Shown: in pieces, positions 18,128 to 26,508 of the stretch
How positions within the stretch are numbered: position 1 is the first letter of the stretch
Layout of the letters: each line of letters begins with the position of its first letter
From: Stutzerimonas decontaminans
Lineage (GTDB): Bacteria; Pseudomonadota; Gammaproteobacteria; Pseudomonadales; Pseudomonadaceae
Length of the DNA: 64,000 nt
Direction of reading: 5' to 3'
Assembly: GCF_000661915.1 (NCBI RefSeq)
Contig: NZ_CP007509.1
Span: 4,661,663-4,725,662 of the forward strand
Program-made: the position numbers and the translations under genes
The notes under the pieces: generated by a model
The model's input: only the letters and a program-made list of their open reading frames with translations
The model's database searches: none
Told to the model about the DNA's origin: nothing

Positions 18128-18331
18128 TCAGAAACCGAAGGCGGGGCGCAGCTGCCCCGTATAGAAACCCCAGCCGATCAGCGCAACGGTCAGCGCGCTG
18201 AGGGTGACGCGAATGAACAGGGCCGTGATCACGCGGGAGGTACGGCCCTCATCCCTGACGAGGAAGAACAACCCACTGAACAGACTGACCAGCGTGGCCA
18301 CTAACAACAGAACGATCGCCGCCTTGAGCAT
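18128..18331 (-). CDS. Twin transmembrane protein (DUF2909 type)
   Basis: 67-aa protein with two membrane helices: MLKAAIVLLLVATLVSLFSG, then LFIRVTLSALTVALIGWGFY after the linker DEGRTS. This size and position between coxC and SURF1 match the twin transmembrane (DUF2909) proteins of pseudomonads. The start at 18331 is chosen because the family begins there; longer extensions run back through the SURF1 start. It reads against the cox operon. Function unknown, presumed linked to oxidase biogenesis by position only. Confidence 0.8.
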   Translation of the reverse strand: MLKAAIVLLLVATLVSLFSGLFFLVRDEGRTSRVITALFIRVTLSALTVALIGWGFYTGQLRPAFGF

Positions 18332-18401
18332 GAGCGATTCCACGACAGGGGTATTGGGGGTGGAGTATAGCCAGCCGTATCGACACATCAGGCTGCCGGG
18401 C

Positions 18402-19139
18402 ATGAGCGGCTTCAGGCCGGGGCTGCTGCCTACCCTGCTGGTGCTGGCCATGCTGCCGGTACTGGTCTGGCTGGGCTTCTGGCAGCTGGAGCGCGGCGAA
18501 CAGAAGCGCGAACTGCTGGAGCGCCAGGAAGCTCGTCAGCAGGCCGCACCGCTGGCGCCGCACGAGATCGAACGGCTCAACGATCCGGCCTTCGCCCGCG
18601 TCCATCTGCAGGGTCGCTTCGATGCCGAACACAGCTTTCTGCTCGACAGCCGCACCCGCGACGGCCAGGTCGGCGTCGAGCTGCTGCAACCCTTCCATGA
18701 CGAACTCAGCGGCCGCTGGGTGATGGTCAACCGCGGCTGGATTCCCTGGCCGGACCGCCGCGTGCCGCCGGCCTTCGACACGCCGACGCAGCCGTTGAAG
18801 CTCGCCGCCTGGGTCTACGTGCCGCCGGGCAAGCCATTCGTCTTCAGCCATCGCACGGCCGAGGGCTGGCCCCGGTTGATCAACCATGTGGACATCGAGG
18901 CGATGTGGCAGCAGGCCGGTCGCGAAGGCTTGATCCATGAATTGCGCCTGGAACCCGGCCCAAGCGCCTACCGCGCCGACTGGGCCATCACCAGCATGAG
19001 CCCATCACAGCACCTGGGCTATGCCGTGCAGTGGTTCGCCCTGGCGGCGGCGCTGCTGGCGCTGTTCATCTATTTCGGTGTGCATCAGGCACGGGGGAAG
19101 CGCAGTGAGCACGATGAATCCAACCCTCTCCAGCGGTGA
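18402..19139 (+). CDS. SURF1 family oxidase assembly protein
   Basis: 245-aa inner-membrane protein involved in heme a insertion into subunit I. It has N- and C-terminal helices (about residues 8-28 and 210-230) around a periplasmic domain. Family marks are LGFWQLERGEQKRELL after the first helix and WVMVNRGWIPWP in the middle. ATG 18402 is the start giving the right topology. It opens the second half of the cox locus, which reads rightward from here, and it overlaps the next gene by 35 bases. Confidence 0.92.
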   Translation: MSGFRPGLLPTLLVLAMLPVLVWLGFWQLERGEQKRELLERQEARQQAAPLAPHEIERLNDPAFARVHLQGRFDAEHSFLLDSRTRDGQVGVELLQPFHDELSGRWVMVNRGWIPWPDRRVPPAFDTPTQPLKLAAWVYVPPGKPFVFSHRTAEGWPRLINHVDIEAMWQQAGREGLIHELRLEPGPSAYRADWAITSMSPSQHLGYAVQWFALAAALLALFIYFGVHQARGKRSEHDESNPLQR

Positions 19140-19692
19140 AGGGAAACGCGGCCGCGGTCGGCTGCAACTGCTGCTGATCATCGGCGTGGTGCTGGGGCCG
19201 ATGCTGCTGGCCTCGGCCATGTACCGTTTCGGCTTCTGGGTGCCGGAAAGCCGCAGCTATGACGGCGTGCTGATCGCCAACGGCCAGGACCGCGCGGCCA
19301 TCGGCGTCACTGCAGTCAATGCCGACCAGCGCTGGGAGCTGCTGGTCACCGCGCCGCAGGGTTGCGAGACCCAATGCCAGCAACTGGTCTACCTGGCCCG
19401 GCAGATCAATATCGGCCTGGCCCGCGAAGCGGCCCGCGCCAGCCACGCCCTGGCCAGCGCGACGGCGCTGGACGAGGCCTACGAACAGCGTCTGCGTCGC
19501 GAATACCCGCAGCTGCAACGCCATGCGTTGGACGCCGCCGTCTATGCCCGCAACCCCGAGGCACCAGCCGCGCCCCAGCTGTGGATCGTCGACCCCCACG
19601 GCAATCTGGTGCTGCGCTACGACGTCGGCGCCGACGGCAAGGCGATTCTCGACGACCTGAAATACCTGCTGAAGATCTCGCAGATCGGCTGA
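19105..19692 (+). CDS. Sco-like membrane-anchored protein of the cox locus
   Basis: 195-aa protein with one N-terminal helix (about residues 20-40) and a periplasmic domain. Cys87 and Cys91 in PQGCETQCQQLV form a Cys-x3-Cys motif like the copper site of Sco proteins, and the domain ends with a thioredoxin-fold-like LWIVDPHGNLVLRYDVGADG. Homologues sit at this position in pseudomonad cox loci and are annotated as hypothetical. GTG 19105 has GGGGGAAG just upstream; the in-frame ATG at 19114 is the alternative. A role in copper or thiol chemistry for CuA assembly is inference. Confidence 0.8.
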   Translation: MSTMNPTLSSGEGKRGRGRLQLLLIIGVVLGPMLLASAMYRFGFWVPESRSYDGVLIANGQDRAAIGVTAVNADQRWELLVTAPQGCETQCQQLVYLARQINIGLAREAARASHALASATALDEAYEQRLRREYPQLQRHALDAAVYARNPEAPAAPQLWIVDPHGNLVLRYDVGADGKAILDDLKYLLKISQIG

Positions 19693-19744
19693 CGCACTCT
19701 GCCGTTTCGCTGCGGTCCCAAACTGGCCGCCCAAGGAGAAACCG

Positions 19745-20800
19745 ATGGCCAAACCCGGATACCGCCTCGCCCTGATCGCCACGCTGCTGGCGGTGGTGGT
19801 CGTGCTGCTCGGCGCCTATACGCGGTTGACCCACGCCGGCCTCGGCTGCCCGGACTGGCCCGGCTGCTATGGTTTTCTCGCCGTGCCGATGAGTGAGCAC
19901 AAGCAGAACATCGCCGCGCTGCGCTTTCCCGATGCACCGCTGGAGGTGGCCAAGGGCTGGAACGAGATGGTTCATCGCTATTTCGCCGGTGCGCTGGGCC
20001 TGGTGATTCTCGCCATGGCGGTGCAGGCCGTCCGCCGCCGGGCCGAACTCGGCCAACCTGTGAAATTGCCGCTGCTGCTGCTCGCGGTTGTCATCGCCCA
20101 GGCCATCTTCGGCATGTGGACGGTGACCCTGCAGCTCTGGCCGCAGGTGGTCACCGCGCACCTGCTAGGCGGTTTCACCACACTCAGCCTGCTGTTCCTG
20201 CTGTGCCTGAGGCTGTCCGGCGCATTTGCTCCGTTGCCAGCCATCGACAGTCGCCTGCCCAGATTCGCCGGCTTCGCCCTGCTCGCGGTGATCGCCCAGA
20301 TCGCCCTCGGTGGCTGGGTCAGCAGCAACTATGCAGCGGTGGCGTGCACCGATTTTCCCACCTGCCACGGCGAATGGTGGCCGCAGATGGACTTCGCCAA
20401 CGCTTTCAACCTGACCCATCACGACATCGGGCCGAACTACCTCGGCGGCCTGCTCTACGGCGAGGCACGCACCGCCATCCACCTTACCCACCGGATCGGC
20501 GCGCTGTGCGTGACGCTGGTGTTGCTCTTGCTCGCTGCCATGCTCTGGCGCCGCGGCCTCGGCCGGCTGGCCGGGTTGCTCGTTGCCGCGCTGGCGCTGC
20601 AGGTCGGTCTCGGTATCAGCAATGTACTGCTCAATCTGCCGCTGGCGGTCGCAGTGGCGCACAACGGCGGCGGTGCAGCGCTGCTGCTGGTGCTGGTACT
20701 GGTCAATTACCGGCTGCGCCAGCCCGCGCATGCGGCTCGGCAGACCAAGGCGGCGACGATTTCGAACACGACGGGGCAGCTCAATCTGCCCCGCGCATGA
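19745..20800 (+). CDS. ctaA: Heme A synthase (COX15/CtaA)
   Basis: 351-aa integral membrane enzyme that oxidises the C8 methyl of heme O to give heme A. Eight helices are visible in two four-helix halves. Conserved elements are TRLTHAGLGCPDWPGCYGF after helix 1, the heme-ligand histidines in EMVHRYFAG and LTHRIGA, and the second-half CTDFPTCHGEWWP. A clear AAGGAG lies 6 bases before ATG 19745. It works in sequence with the farnesyltransferase encoded next. Confidence 0.95.
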   Translation: MAKPGYRLALIATLLAVVVVLLGAYTRLTHAGLGCPDWPGCYGFLAVPMSEHKQNIAALRFPDAPLEVAKGWNEMVHRYFAGALGLVILAMAVQAVRRRAELGQPVKLPLLLLAVVIAQAIFGMWTVTLQLWPQVVTAHLLGGFTTLSLLFLLCLRLSGAFAPLPAIDSRLPRFAGFALLAVIAQIALGGWVSSNYAAVACTDFPTCHGEWWPQMDFANAFNLTHHDIGPNYLGGLLYGEARTAIHLTHRIGALCVTLVLLLLAAMLWRRGLGRLAGLLVAALALQVGLGISNVLLNLPLAVAVAHNGGGAALLLVLVLVNYRLRQPAHAARQTKAATISNTTGQLNLPRA

Positions 20801-20817
20801 CCACAAGGAGAACCCCC

Positions 20818-21717
20818 ATGGCGACTCTACTCAGCGAACGCAGCGCCCAGGCCAGCTGGCGCGACTACCTGGAGCTGACCAAGCCGAAGGTGGTGCTGCT
20901 GATGCTCATCACCTCGCTGGTGGGCATGTTCCTCGCCACCCGCGCCGGCGTGCCCTGGACGGTGCTGCTGTTCGGCAACCTCGGCATCGCCCTGTGCGCC
21001 GGCGGCGCGGCGGCAGTGAACCATGTGGTGGACCGGCAGATCGATTCGGTGATGGCTCGCACCCACAAGCGACCCCTGGCCGAAGGCCGGGTCTCGCCGG
21101 CGGCGGCACTGACCTTCGCCTTCGTCCTCGGCGTCAGCGGGCTGGCCCTGCTGCTGACCTTCACCAACGCCCTCGCCGCCTGGCTGACGCTGGCCTCGTT
21201 GATCGGTTACGCGGTGATCTATACCGGCTTTCTCAAGCGCGCCACGCCGCAGAACATCGTCATCGGCGGCCTGGCCGGCGCCGCACCGCCGCTGCTCGGC
21301 TGGGTTGCGGTGACAGGCCAGGTCACCGCCGAGCCGCTGCTGCTGGTGCTGATCATCTTCGCCTGGACGCCGCCGCACTTCTGGGCCCTGGCCATCCATC
21401 GCAAGGACGAGTACGCCAAGGTCAACGTACCGATGCTGCCGGTCACCCACGGCGTGCACTACACCAAGGTGCACATCCTGCTGTACACGGTGATGCTGCT
21501 GGCGGTCAGCTTCATGCCGTTCGCCATTCACATGAGCGGCCCGTTGTACCTCGCCGCCGCGTCAGTTCTGGGCGCGCGCTTCCTCTACTGGGCCATCGCG
21601 CTGTACCGCGACAGCCGGCCACATGCGGCAATCAAGACCTTCAAATTCAGCATCTGGTACCTGTTCGCGCTGTTCATCGCGCTGCTGGTTGATCATTATC
21701 TGCTGCTCGATTTCTAA
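20818..21717 (+). CDS. cyoE: Protoheme IX farnesyltransferase (heme O synthase)
   Basis: 299-aa UbiA-family prenyltransferase, also called CtaB, that adds a farnesyl chain to heme B to make heme O, the substrate of CtaA. It has nine helices. The two Asp-rich motifs are NHVVDRQIDSVMARTHKRPL and HRKDEYAKVNVPMLP. ATG 20818 follows ACAAGGAGAACCCCC. It is 17 bases downstream of ctaA, in the same operon. Confidence 0.95.
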   Translation: MATLLSERSAQASWRDYLELTKPKVVLLMLITSLVGMFLATRAGVPWTVLLFGNLGIALCAGGAAAVNHVVDRQIDSVMARTHKRPLAEGRVSPAAALTFAFVLGVSGLALLLTFTNALAAWLTLASLIGYAVIYTGFLKRATPQNIVIGGLAGAAPPLLGWVAVTGQVTAEPLLLVLIIFAWTPPHFWALAIHRKDEYAKVNVPMLPVTHGVHYTKVHILLYTVMLLAVSFMPFAIHMSGPLYLAAASVLGARFLYWAIALYRDSRPHAAIKTFKFSIWYLFALFIALLVDHYLLLDF

Positions 21718-21738
21718 GCAGCAGCCTTAAGGACGCCC

Positions 21739-22374
21739 ATGACCCGCATCCAGAAAACCGTCTTCATCCTCGTTGCGCTGATCGCGCTGGTCGTCGGGCT
21801 GACGGTTTCCAAGGTGCTCAACAGCCAGCGCCAGCTTGACCCCACCCAATTGCTGGATGCCGGCATCGTCCTGCTGCCGCAGAGCCGCACGGTGCCTGCA
21901 CTGAGCCTGACCAATCAGGATGGCGAAACGGTGAAGCTGGATGAACTCCAAGGGCAGTGGACGCTGCTGTTCTTCGGCTACACCTTCTGCCCGGACATCT
22001 GCCCGACTACCCTGGCCGAGCTGCGCCAGCTCAACGGCATGCTGCCGGACGCGGTACGCGGCGAGTTGCGCACCATCCTGGTCAGTGTCGACCCCAACCG
22101 CGACACGCCCGCGCAGCTCAAGGAATACCTCGGCTATTTCAACGCCGGCTTCCAGGGGCTGACCGGCCCGCTGGACGATATCCAGTCCCTGGCCAATGGG
22201 GTTGGCATTCCCTTCATCCCCGGCGACACCAGCAAGGAGAATTACACCGTCGACCACAGCGGCAATCTGGTCCTGATCGGCCCGGACGGCCGTCAGCGGG
22301 GCTTTATCCGCGCACCGCTGCGGGTACAGAAGCTTGCCGAGCAGTTGCCGGAGCTGATCAGCCGGGCACCCTAG
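21739..22374 (+). CDS. SCO1/SenC copper chaperone
   Basis: 211-aa membrane-anchored thioredoxin-fold protein that supplies copper to the CuA centre of subunit II. Copper ligands are Cys84 and Cys88 (FCPDICPT) and the His of YTVDHSGNLVL. The N-terminal helix spans about residues 7-25. Last gene of the cox locus, 21 bases after cyoE. Confidence 0.94.
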   Translation: MTRIQKTVFILVALIALVVGLTVSKVLNSQRQLDPTQLLDAGIVLLPQSRTVPALSLTNQDGETVKLDELQGQWTLLFFGYTFCPDICPTTLAELRQLNGMLPDAVRGELRTILVSVDPNRDTPAQLKEYLGYFNAGFQGLTGPLDDIQSLANGVGIPFIPGDTSKENYTVDHSGNLVLIGPDGRQRGFIRAPLRVQKLAEQLPELISRAP

Positions 22375-22489
22375 TCCGGGGGTAGTGGTCGTTACCGAAG
22401 CCGACTGCAGGCCGCTCAGCAGCACCCGATCGGCGCCGACAGCGACAGCTTCGCCCCGGGGTCAGGCCTGCCACGAACAACGGACCGTG

Positions 22490-22590
22490 CACACTGAGCC
22501 GTGTAAGCCCAGTACTGCAATCGCCAGGCCCAAGCCCAAGCATGCCGATCAGAATCTGCACCGGCAGCCCTACATGCCCGGCTTCCACAC
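22490..22590 (-). pseudogene. Decayed 3' end of a PepSY membrane protein gene
   Basis: The DNA at about 22511-22588 aligns with the 3' part of the intact PepSY gene (about 22756-22835), beginning with an exact 17-base match CAGTACTGCAATCGCCA and continuing with small gaps. On the minus strand it reads GLPVQILIGMLGLG, then after a frame shift LAIAVLGL, compared with GLPGRILIAVLGVAIAVLSV in the intact gene. No start or full domain remains. It lies about 240 bases beyond the intact copy. Confidence 0.5.
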
Positions 22591-22597
22591 CTAACCA

Positions 22598-22622
22598 GTG
22601 GGAGGCGCGCCCTCGCGGCGAA
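22598..22622 (+). repeat. REP-like palindrome
   Basis: GTGGGAGGCGCGCCCTCGCG followed by GCGAA is identical to the minus-strand unit at 10329-10353. It sits between the PepSY relic and the intact PepSY gene, downstream of the convergent SCO1 gene. Confidence 0.75.
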
Positions 22623-22664
22623 TGCAGGCCACAGGCCTGCCGTCACCACAGCTCATACAGCCTC

Positions 22665-23846
22665 TCAGCCCGCCTCTGCCACCGCGCCGCGTCTCGCCGC
22701 GGTCTGCCGCCGCGCCGAAAGCTTGCGCCACCAGATCACCACCCCAGTGACTGACAGTACTGCAATCGCCACACCCAACACTGCAATCAGGATGCGCCCC
22801 GGCAGGCCGAGAATGCGCCCGCCGTGGATCGCCGGTTGCAGCAGGTGGAACTGCTGCCCCAGCGTGCCCTGCCCAGGAATCTCCTGGCCGAGCAGGCGCC
22901 CGTCGGTGCCGTGGAAGAACAGCCAGGCATTGCCCTGATTGCTGTCGTGCTCGCCGAAACCGGCGCCATAGAAGTTGTACTCGAAGCTGTAGTACAGCTC
23001 GGTGATCGCTTCGGTCAGGCCGAGCTCGGCGGCGTGCTGCATGGCGTAGTCGTACGCCTGATGGAAGTCATAGGCGGTCGTGCCCAACTGCTCGGCCGGC
23101 ATCCGCCCGCGGGCCTCGTAGACGCTCGGCTCAACGGGGGAGAACAGTGAGACCACCGGCTTGAACACCTGCTCCGGCAGGTTCATCGCCACGCTGCTGA
23201 CCGCCACTGGCGTGAGCAGCAGCCACAGCCACAGGCCGCCGGCGCGGTGCACGTCATGGTTCATGCGCTGACGCTTGATCTTCCAGGCCGTCCACCACTT
23301 GGAAAAGAACGGCCGGCCGCGAGGGAAGGTCAGCACCAGCGAGACGAAGCAATCGATTACCCAGGCGATCGCCACGATTCCCATCAACCACAGCCCCCAG
23401 TTGCCCGGCAGCGACAGGTTGTAGTGGAACTCGAGAATGAAGGGCACGAAGTTCTTGCGCGAGAAGCAGCACTCGCCCCAATAGCGCGTACCCACCGGCT
23501 CGCCGGTCACCGCATCGAGGTAATGCACCACGGGTCGTTCGTCATAGGGCTTGCCGGTCGCCGGATCGTTGCGCGGCACCAGCGCCATCAGCGCGGCGTG
23601 GCCGGGTTCGCTGGGGAACTCCATGTACCAGACCTGCATGCGCGGGTTGGCCTGCTCGACCCGCTCCACCAGTGTCCCCGGCGCCAGCACCGGCCCCTCG
23701 CTGGTGGTGTGGTAGAACTCGGGGTTGAGCCATTCGTCCAGTTCGTGGTGGAAGGCCAGGATGCTGCCGGTGATACCAGCAAGGAACAGGAAGATCGCCG
23801 TGGCCAGGCCGATGTAGCGGTGCACAAGCACAAGAATCGAACGCAT
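22665..23846 (-). CDS. PepSY-associated transmembrane protein of an iron-uptake cluster
   Basis: 393-aa inner-membrane protein of the PepSY_TM family. N-terminal helix after MRSILVLVHRYIGLATAIFLF, followed by LAGITGSILAFHHELDEWLNP, further helices near residues 145-170 and 195-220, and a final helix ILIAVLGVAIAVLSVTGVVIWWRK. Proteins of this type downstream of siderophore receptors are implicated in reductive release of iron from the siderophore. ATG 23846 matches the family start. The gene order equals that of the P. aeruginosa fox locus. Confidence 0.88.
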   Translation of the reverse strand: MRSILVLVHRYIGLATAIFLFLAGITGSILAFHHELDEWLNPEFYHTTSEGPVLAPGTLVERVEQANPRMQVWYMEFPSEPGHAALMALVPRNDPATGKPYDERPVVHYLDAVTGEPVGTRYWGECCFSRKNFVPFILEFHYNLSLPGNWGLWLMGIVAIAWVIDCFVSLVLTFPRGRPFFSKWWTAWKIKRQRMNHDVHRAGGLWLWLLLTPVAVSSVAMNLPEQVFKPVVSLFSPVEPSVYEARGRMPAEQLGTTAYDFHQAYDYAMQHAAELGLTEAITELYYSFEYNFYGAGFGEHDSNQGNAWLFFHGTDGRLLGQEIPGQGTLGQQFHLLQPAIHGGRILGLPGRILIAVLGVAIAVLSVTGVVIWWRKLSARRQTAARRGAVAEAG

Positions 23847-23877
23847 CGTCGGTTGTCCGTCTTTCAGAAAGCACAAA

Positions 23878-23903
23878 GCCGCCGGCCTTTGGGGACCGGC
23901 GGC
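23878..23903 (-). terminator. Hairpin between the receptor and PepSY genes
   Basis: GCCGCCGG and CCGGCGGC form an eight-pair stem around a ten-base loop. On the minus strand it lies 13 bases after the receptor stop and is followed by TTTGTGCTTTC. It is a weak terminator or attenuator that would make the receptor more abundant than the PepSY protein. Confidence 0.6.
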
Positions 23904-23916
23904 AGCTCAGCGTTGA

Positions 23917-26409
23917 TCAGAAGTCGTAGGTCACGGTAGCCATGACATTGCGCGCCTCGCCGTAGTAGCACTGGCTCAGGCTGTTGCACGCGGCGACATA
24001 CTTCTCGTCGGTGAGGTTGTTCAGGTTCAGGCGCACGCCAACCCCCTGCAGCCACACGCGGGAAAGGTCGTAGCCAACCATGGCGTCGTACAACGTGTAG
24101 GACGGGATGCGCAGGGTATTCTCCGCGTCCGCCCAGCTCTTGCCGAAGTAGCGCGCACCACCACCCACCTGCAGACCGGCCAGCGGTCCATGATCGAAGG
24201 TGTAGTCGGTCCACAACGAAGCCATGTTGCGCGCCACCGCGTTAGGCGTGTTGCCGCGGTTGTTGACGCCAGCAGCACCGGTGAAATCCTTGGAGTACTC
24301 GACGTCCATGTAGGTGTAGCTGGCGATCAGGTTGACCTGCTCGATGGGCCGCAGGCGCGCTTCGACTTCCACACCCTTGGAGGTAAGCTCGCCGACCGCA
24401 CGGTAGAAGTTCTCGTTGGAATCCTTGTTCGCCAGGTTGGATTGCTTCAGGTCGAAGTAGGAGATGGTGTAGAGATCGTCGGTGCCCAACGGCTGATACT
24501 TCACACCCACTTCGTATTGCTCGCCCTCGGTAGGATCGAGCAAGGTAATGTCGAAGCCGCCGCTGCCGTTGGCGTTGTAGGCCGCAGTGGCATTGGGGTT
24601 GAACGACTCCGAATAGCTGGCGTAGGGCGACAGGCCGTTGTCGAAGGCGTAGAGCACGCCGACACGACCGGTGAACTGCTCGAGTTTCGCGCTATCGGAC
24701 TGATCGCCGTAGCTCGCGTCATTGGTATGGTCGAAGGACACATCCACCCAGTCCTGGCGAACCCCCAGGGAGAAGCGCCAGTTGTCCAAGCTGATCAGAT
24801 CCTGCACGTAAAGACCGGTCTGCTCCAGCTCGCGCGTTTCGTCGTACTGGTGGTAGAACACTGGACTGCCGGCACCGACCGCACCGGTGTAAGGGTTGAT
24901 CGAGGGCAGGCCATAGGCGGCGTCATAGACGACCTTCGCCTTGCGCCGCTGGTAATCGAGGCCTGTTACGACGGTGTGGCTAAGCGCACCGGTATCGAAA
25001 AGAAACTGCAGCTGGTTATCGATTGTCCAGGCGTGCAGTGCCTCGTCCGCACCAGTGTAGTAGCGCACCAGGTCATCGGAGCCGGGCGCTACATAGCCGT
25101 ACTGGTAAACCTGTCCCGATTCAACAGTCGAGTCGAGATACTGGAAGTTCTGCCGTGCAGAAACGACGTCATTGAAGCGATGCTCCAGCTGATAGCCAAC
25201 CATCTGCTGGTCGCGCTCGAACTTCTCGTAGTCCTTGTCACCTTCGAAGAAGCTGCGAGAGATGCGCTGGCCATTTCGTGAGGTGACCGTGCCGTCGGCC
25301 GGCAAGCCACCGTGGTAGCCGCTCTCCGGATCGCGCTGCAGCATCGCCAGCAGGGTCAGGCGGGTGTCGTCGGTAAAATCGATGCTTACCGACGGCATCA
25401 CTGCATAGCGCTGCTCCTCGATGCCATCGACCTGGGTATCGGCATCCTTGGCCACGCCCACCAATCGATAGCTGATGCGTTCGTCATCAAGCGGGCCGGT
25501 GAAGTCGAAGGCGGCCTGCTTGTAGTCATGGCTGCCGTAGGAGAACTGCAGCTGACGGCTGGCTTCCTTCTGCGGCTTCTTGCTGGTCATCGCCACCAGG
25601 CCGCCGGGCAGGCTGCGGCCATAGAGTACCGAGGATGGTCCCTTGAGGATGTCGATGCGCTCGATGAAGTACGGGTCTACCTGCAGACTGCTGTAGGTGC
25701 CGCTGTCGCCCAAAAGCTTCTGACCGTCGAGGTAGAGGTTGTCCACCGAGCCATCGGTGATGCCGCGCATGGCGACATAGTCGTAGCGAGTGGTGGCGCC
25801 ATAGGGCGTGCTCATCAGGCCCGGCGTGTAGCGCACTGCCTGGGCGATGGAGCGCGAGCCCTGATCCTCGATCTGCTGGCGGGTGACCACCGAGACGGTC
25901 TGCGAGGTCTCTACCAGCGGCATACTGGTCTTGGTCGCCACGCTGCTATGGGTCGCGTTGTAGCCTTCCATCGAACCCAGTGCGTTACCGAGGGCGAAGC
26001 CTTCGACGGTCATCGGTTGCAGCTCGACGGCATCGCTCTGTGCAGTGCGGCGGGCCAGCGAGTAGTTGCCCTGGCCGTCACGTACGGCCTGCAGGCCGCT
26101 GCCCTGCAGCAGCGCGGCGAAACCGTCGTCGACGCCGTACTGGCCTTGCAGCCCGTCCGTTTCGAGGCCCTGCAGCAGGCTGCCGTCCACCGACAGCAAT
26201 ACCCCGGCCTCGCCGGCAAACCGGCTGAGTGCGCTGGACAGCGGGCCAGCAGGGATGTCGTAGCTGCGCACCGCCTGTTGGGTCGCAGCCTGTGCCAGGG
26301 CGATGCCGGGCACGACGCTGGCCATCGGCAGGCAGAGCAGCGCGGCACGAATGCCGAGTGCCAGGGCACGAGAGCGATTGGGAATGAACGGCAAGGCGGT
26401 CGAGCGCAT
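23917..26409 (-). CDS. TonB-dependent siderophore receptor with STN signalling domain (FoxA-like)
   Basis: 830-aa outer-membrane receptor. Signal peptide to about residue 40 (...GIALAQA), then an STN domain (about 48-115: SYDIPAGPLSSALSRFAGEAGVLLSV) that signals to the FecR-type protein. Then the plug domain with a TonB box region near LQPMTVEG and the plug motif IERIDILKGPSSVLYGRSLPGGLVAMTSKKP, and a beta barrel ending in the C-terminal Phe of NVMATVTYDF. The operon order sigma, anti-sigma, receptor, PepSY matches P. aeruginosa foxI-foxR-foxA-PA2465, so ferrioxamine is a reasonable guess. The ligand is not decided by sequence. Confidence 0.93.
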   Translation of the reverse strand: MRSTALPFIPNRSRALALGIRAALLCLPMASVVPGIALAQAATQQAVRSYDIPAGPLSSALSRFAGEAGVLLSVDGSLLQGLETDGLQGQYGVDDGFAALLQGSGLQAVRDGQGNYSLARRTAQSDAVELQPMTVEGFALGNALGSMEGYNATHSSVATKTSMPLVETSQTVSVVTRQQIEDQGSRSIAQAVRYTPGLMSTPYGATTRYDYVAMRGITDGSVDNLYLDGQKLLGDSGTYSSLQVDPYFIERIDILKGPSSVLYGRSLPGGLVAMTSKKPQKEASRQLQFSYGSHDYKQAAFDFTGPLDDERISYRLVGVAKDADTQVDGIEEQRYAVMPSVSIDFTDDTRLTLLAMLQRDPESGYHGGLPADGTVTSRNGQRISRSFFEGDKDYEKFERDQQMVGYQLEHRFNDVVSARQNFQYLDSTVESGQVYQYGYVAPGSDDLVRYYTGADEALHAWTIDNQLQFLFDTGALSHTVVTGLDYQRRKAKVVYDAAYGLPSINPYTGAVGAGSPVFYHQYDETRELEQTGLYVQDLISLDNWRFSLGVRQDWVDVSFDHTNDASYGDQSDSAKLEQFTGRVGVLYAFDNGLSPYASYSESFNPNATAAYNANGSGGFDITLLDPTEGEQYEVGVKYQPLGTDDLYTISYFDLKQSNLANKDSNENFYRAVGELTSKGVEVEARLRPIEQVNLIASYTYMDVEYSKDFTGAAGVNNRGNTPNAVARNMASLWTDYTFDHGPLAGLQVGGGARYFGKSWADAENTLRIPSYTLYDAMVGYDLSRVWLQGVGVRLNLNNLTDEKYVAACNSLSQCYYGEARNVMATVTYDF

Positions 26410-26476
26410 GGGTATTCCTGTTCGAATGATGGATTTAGCCCTATGCCCAACCAGATTCGAGAAAGGGAACTGCGGA

Positions 26477-26491
26477 TGAGAATATTTTTTA
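26477..26491. promoter_or_regulatory. Weak Fur-box-like site before the receptor gene
   Basis: TGAGAATATTTTTTA matches 10 of 14 specified positions of the Fur core TGATAATnATTATCA. It lies about 70 bases upstream of the receptor start, in an AT-rich patch at the end of the anti-sigma gene's downstream gap. Confidence 0.3.
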
Positions 26492-26508
26492 TTCGCGTCC
26501 GTATCACA

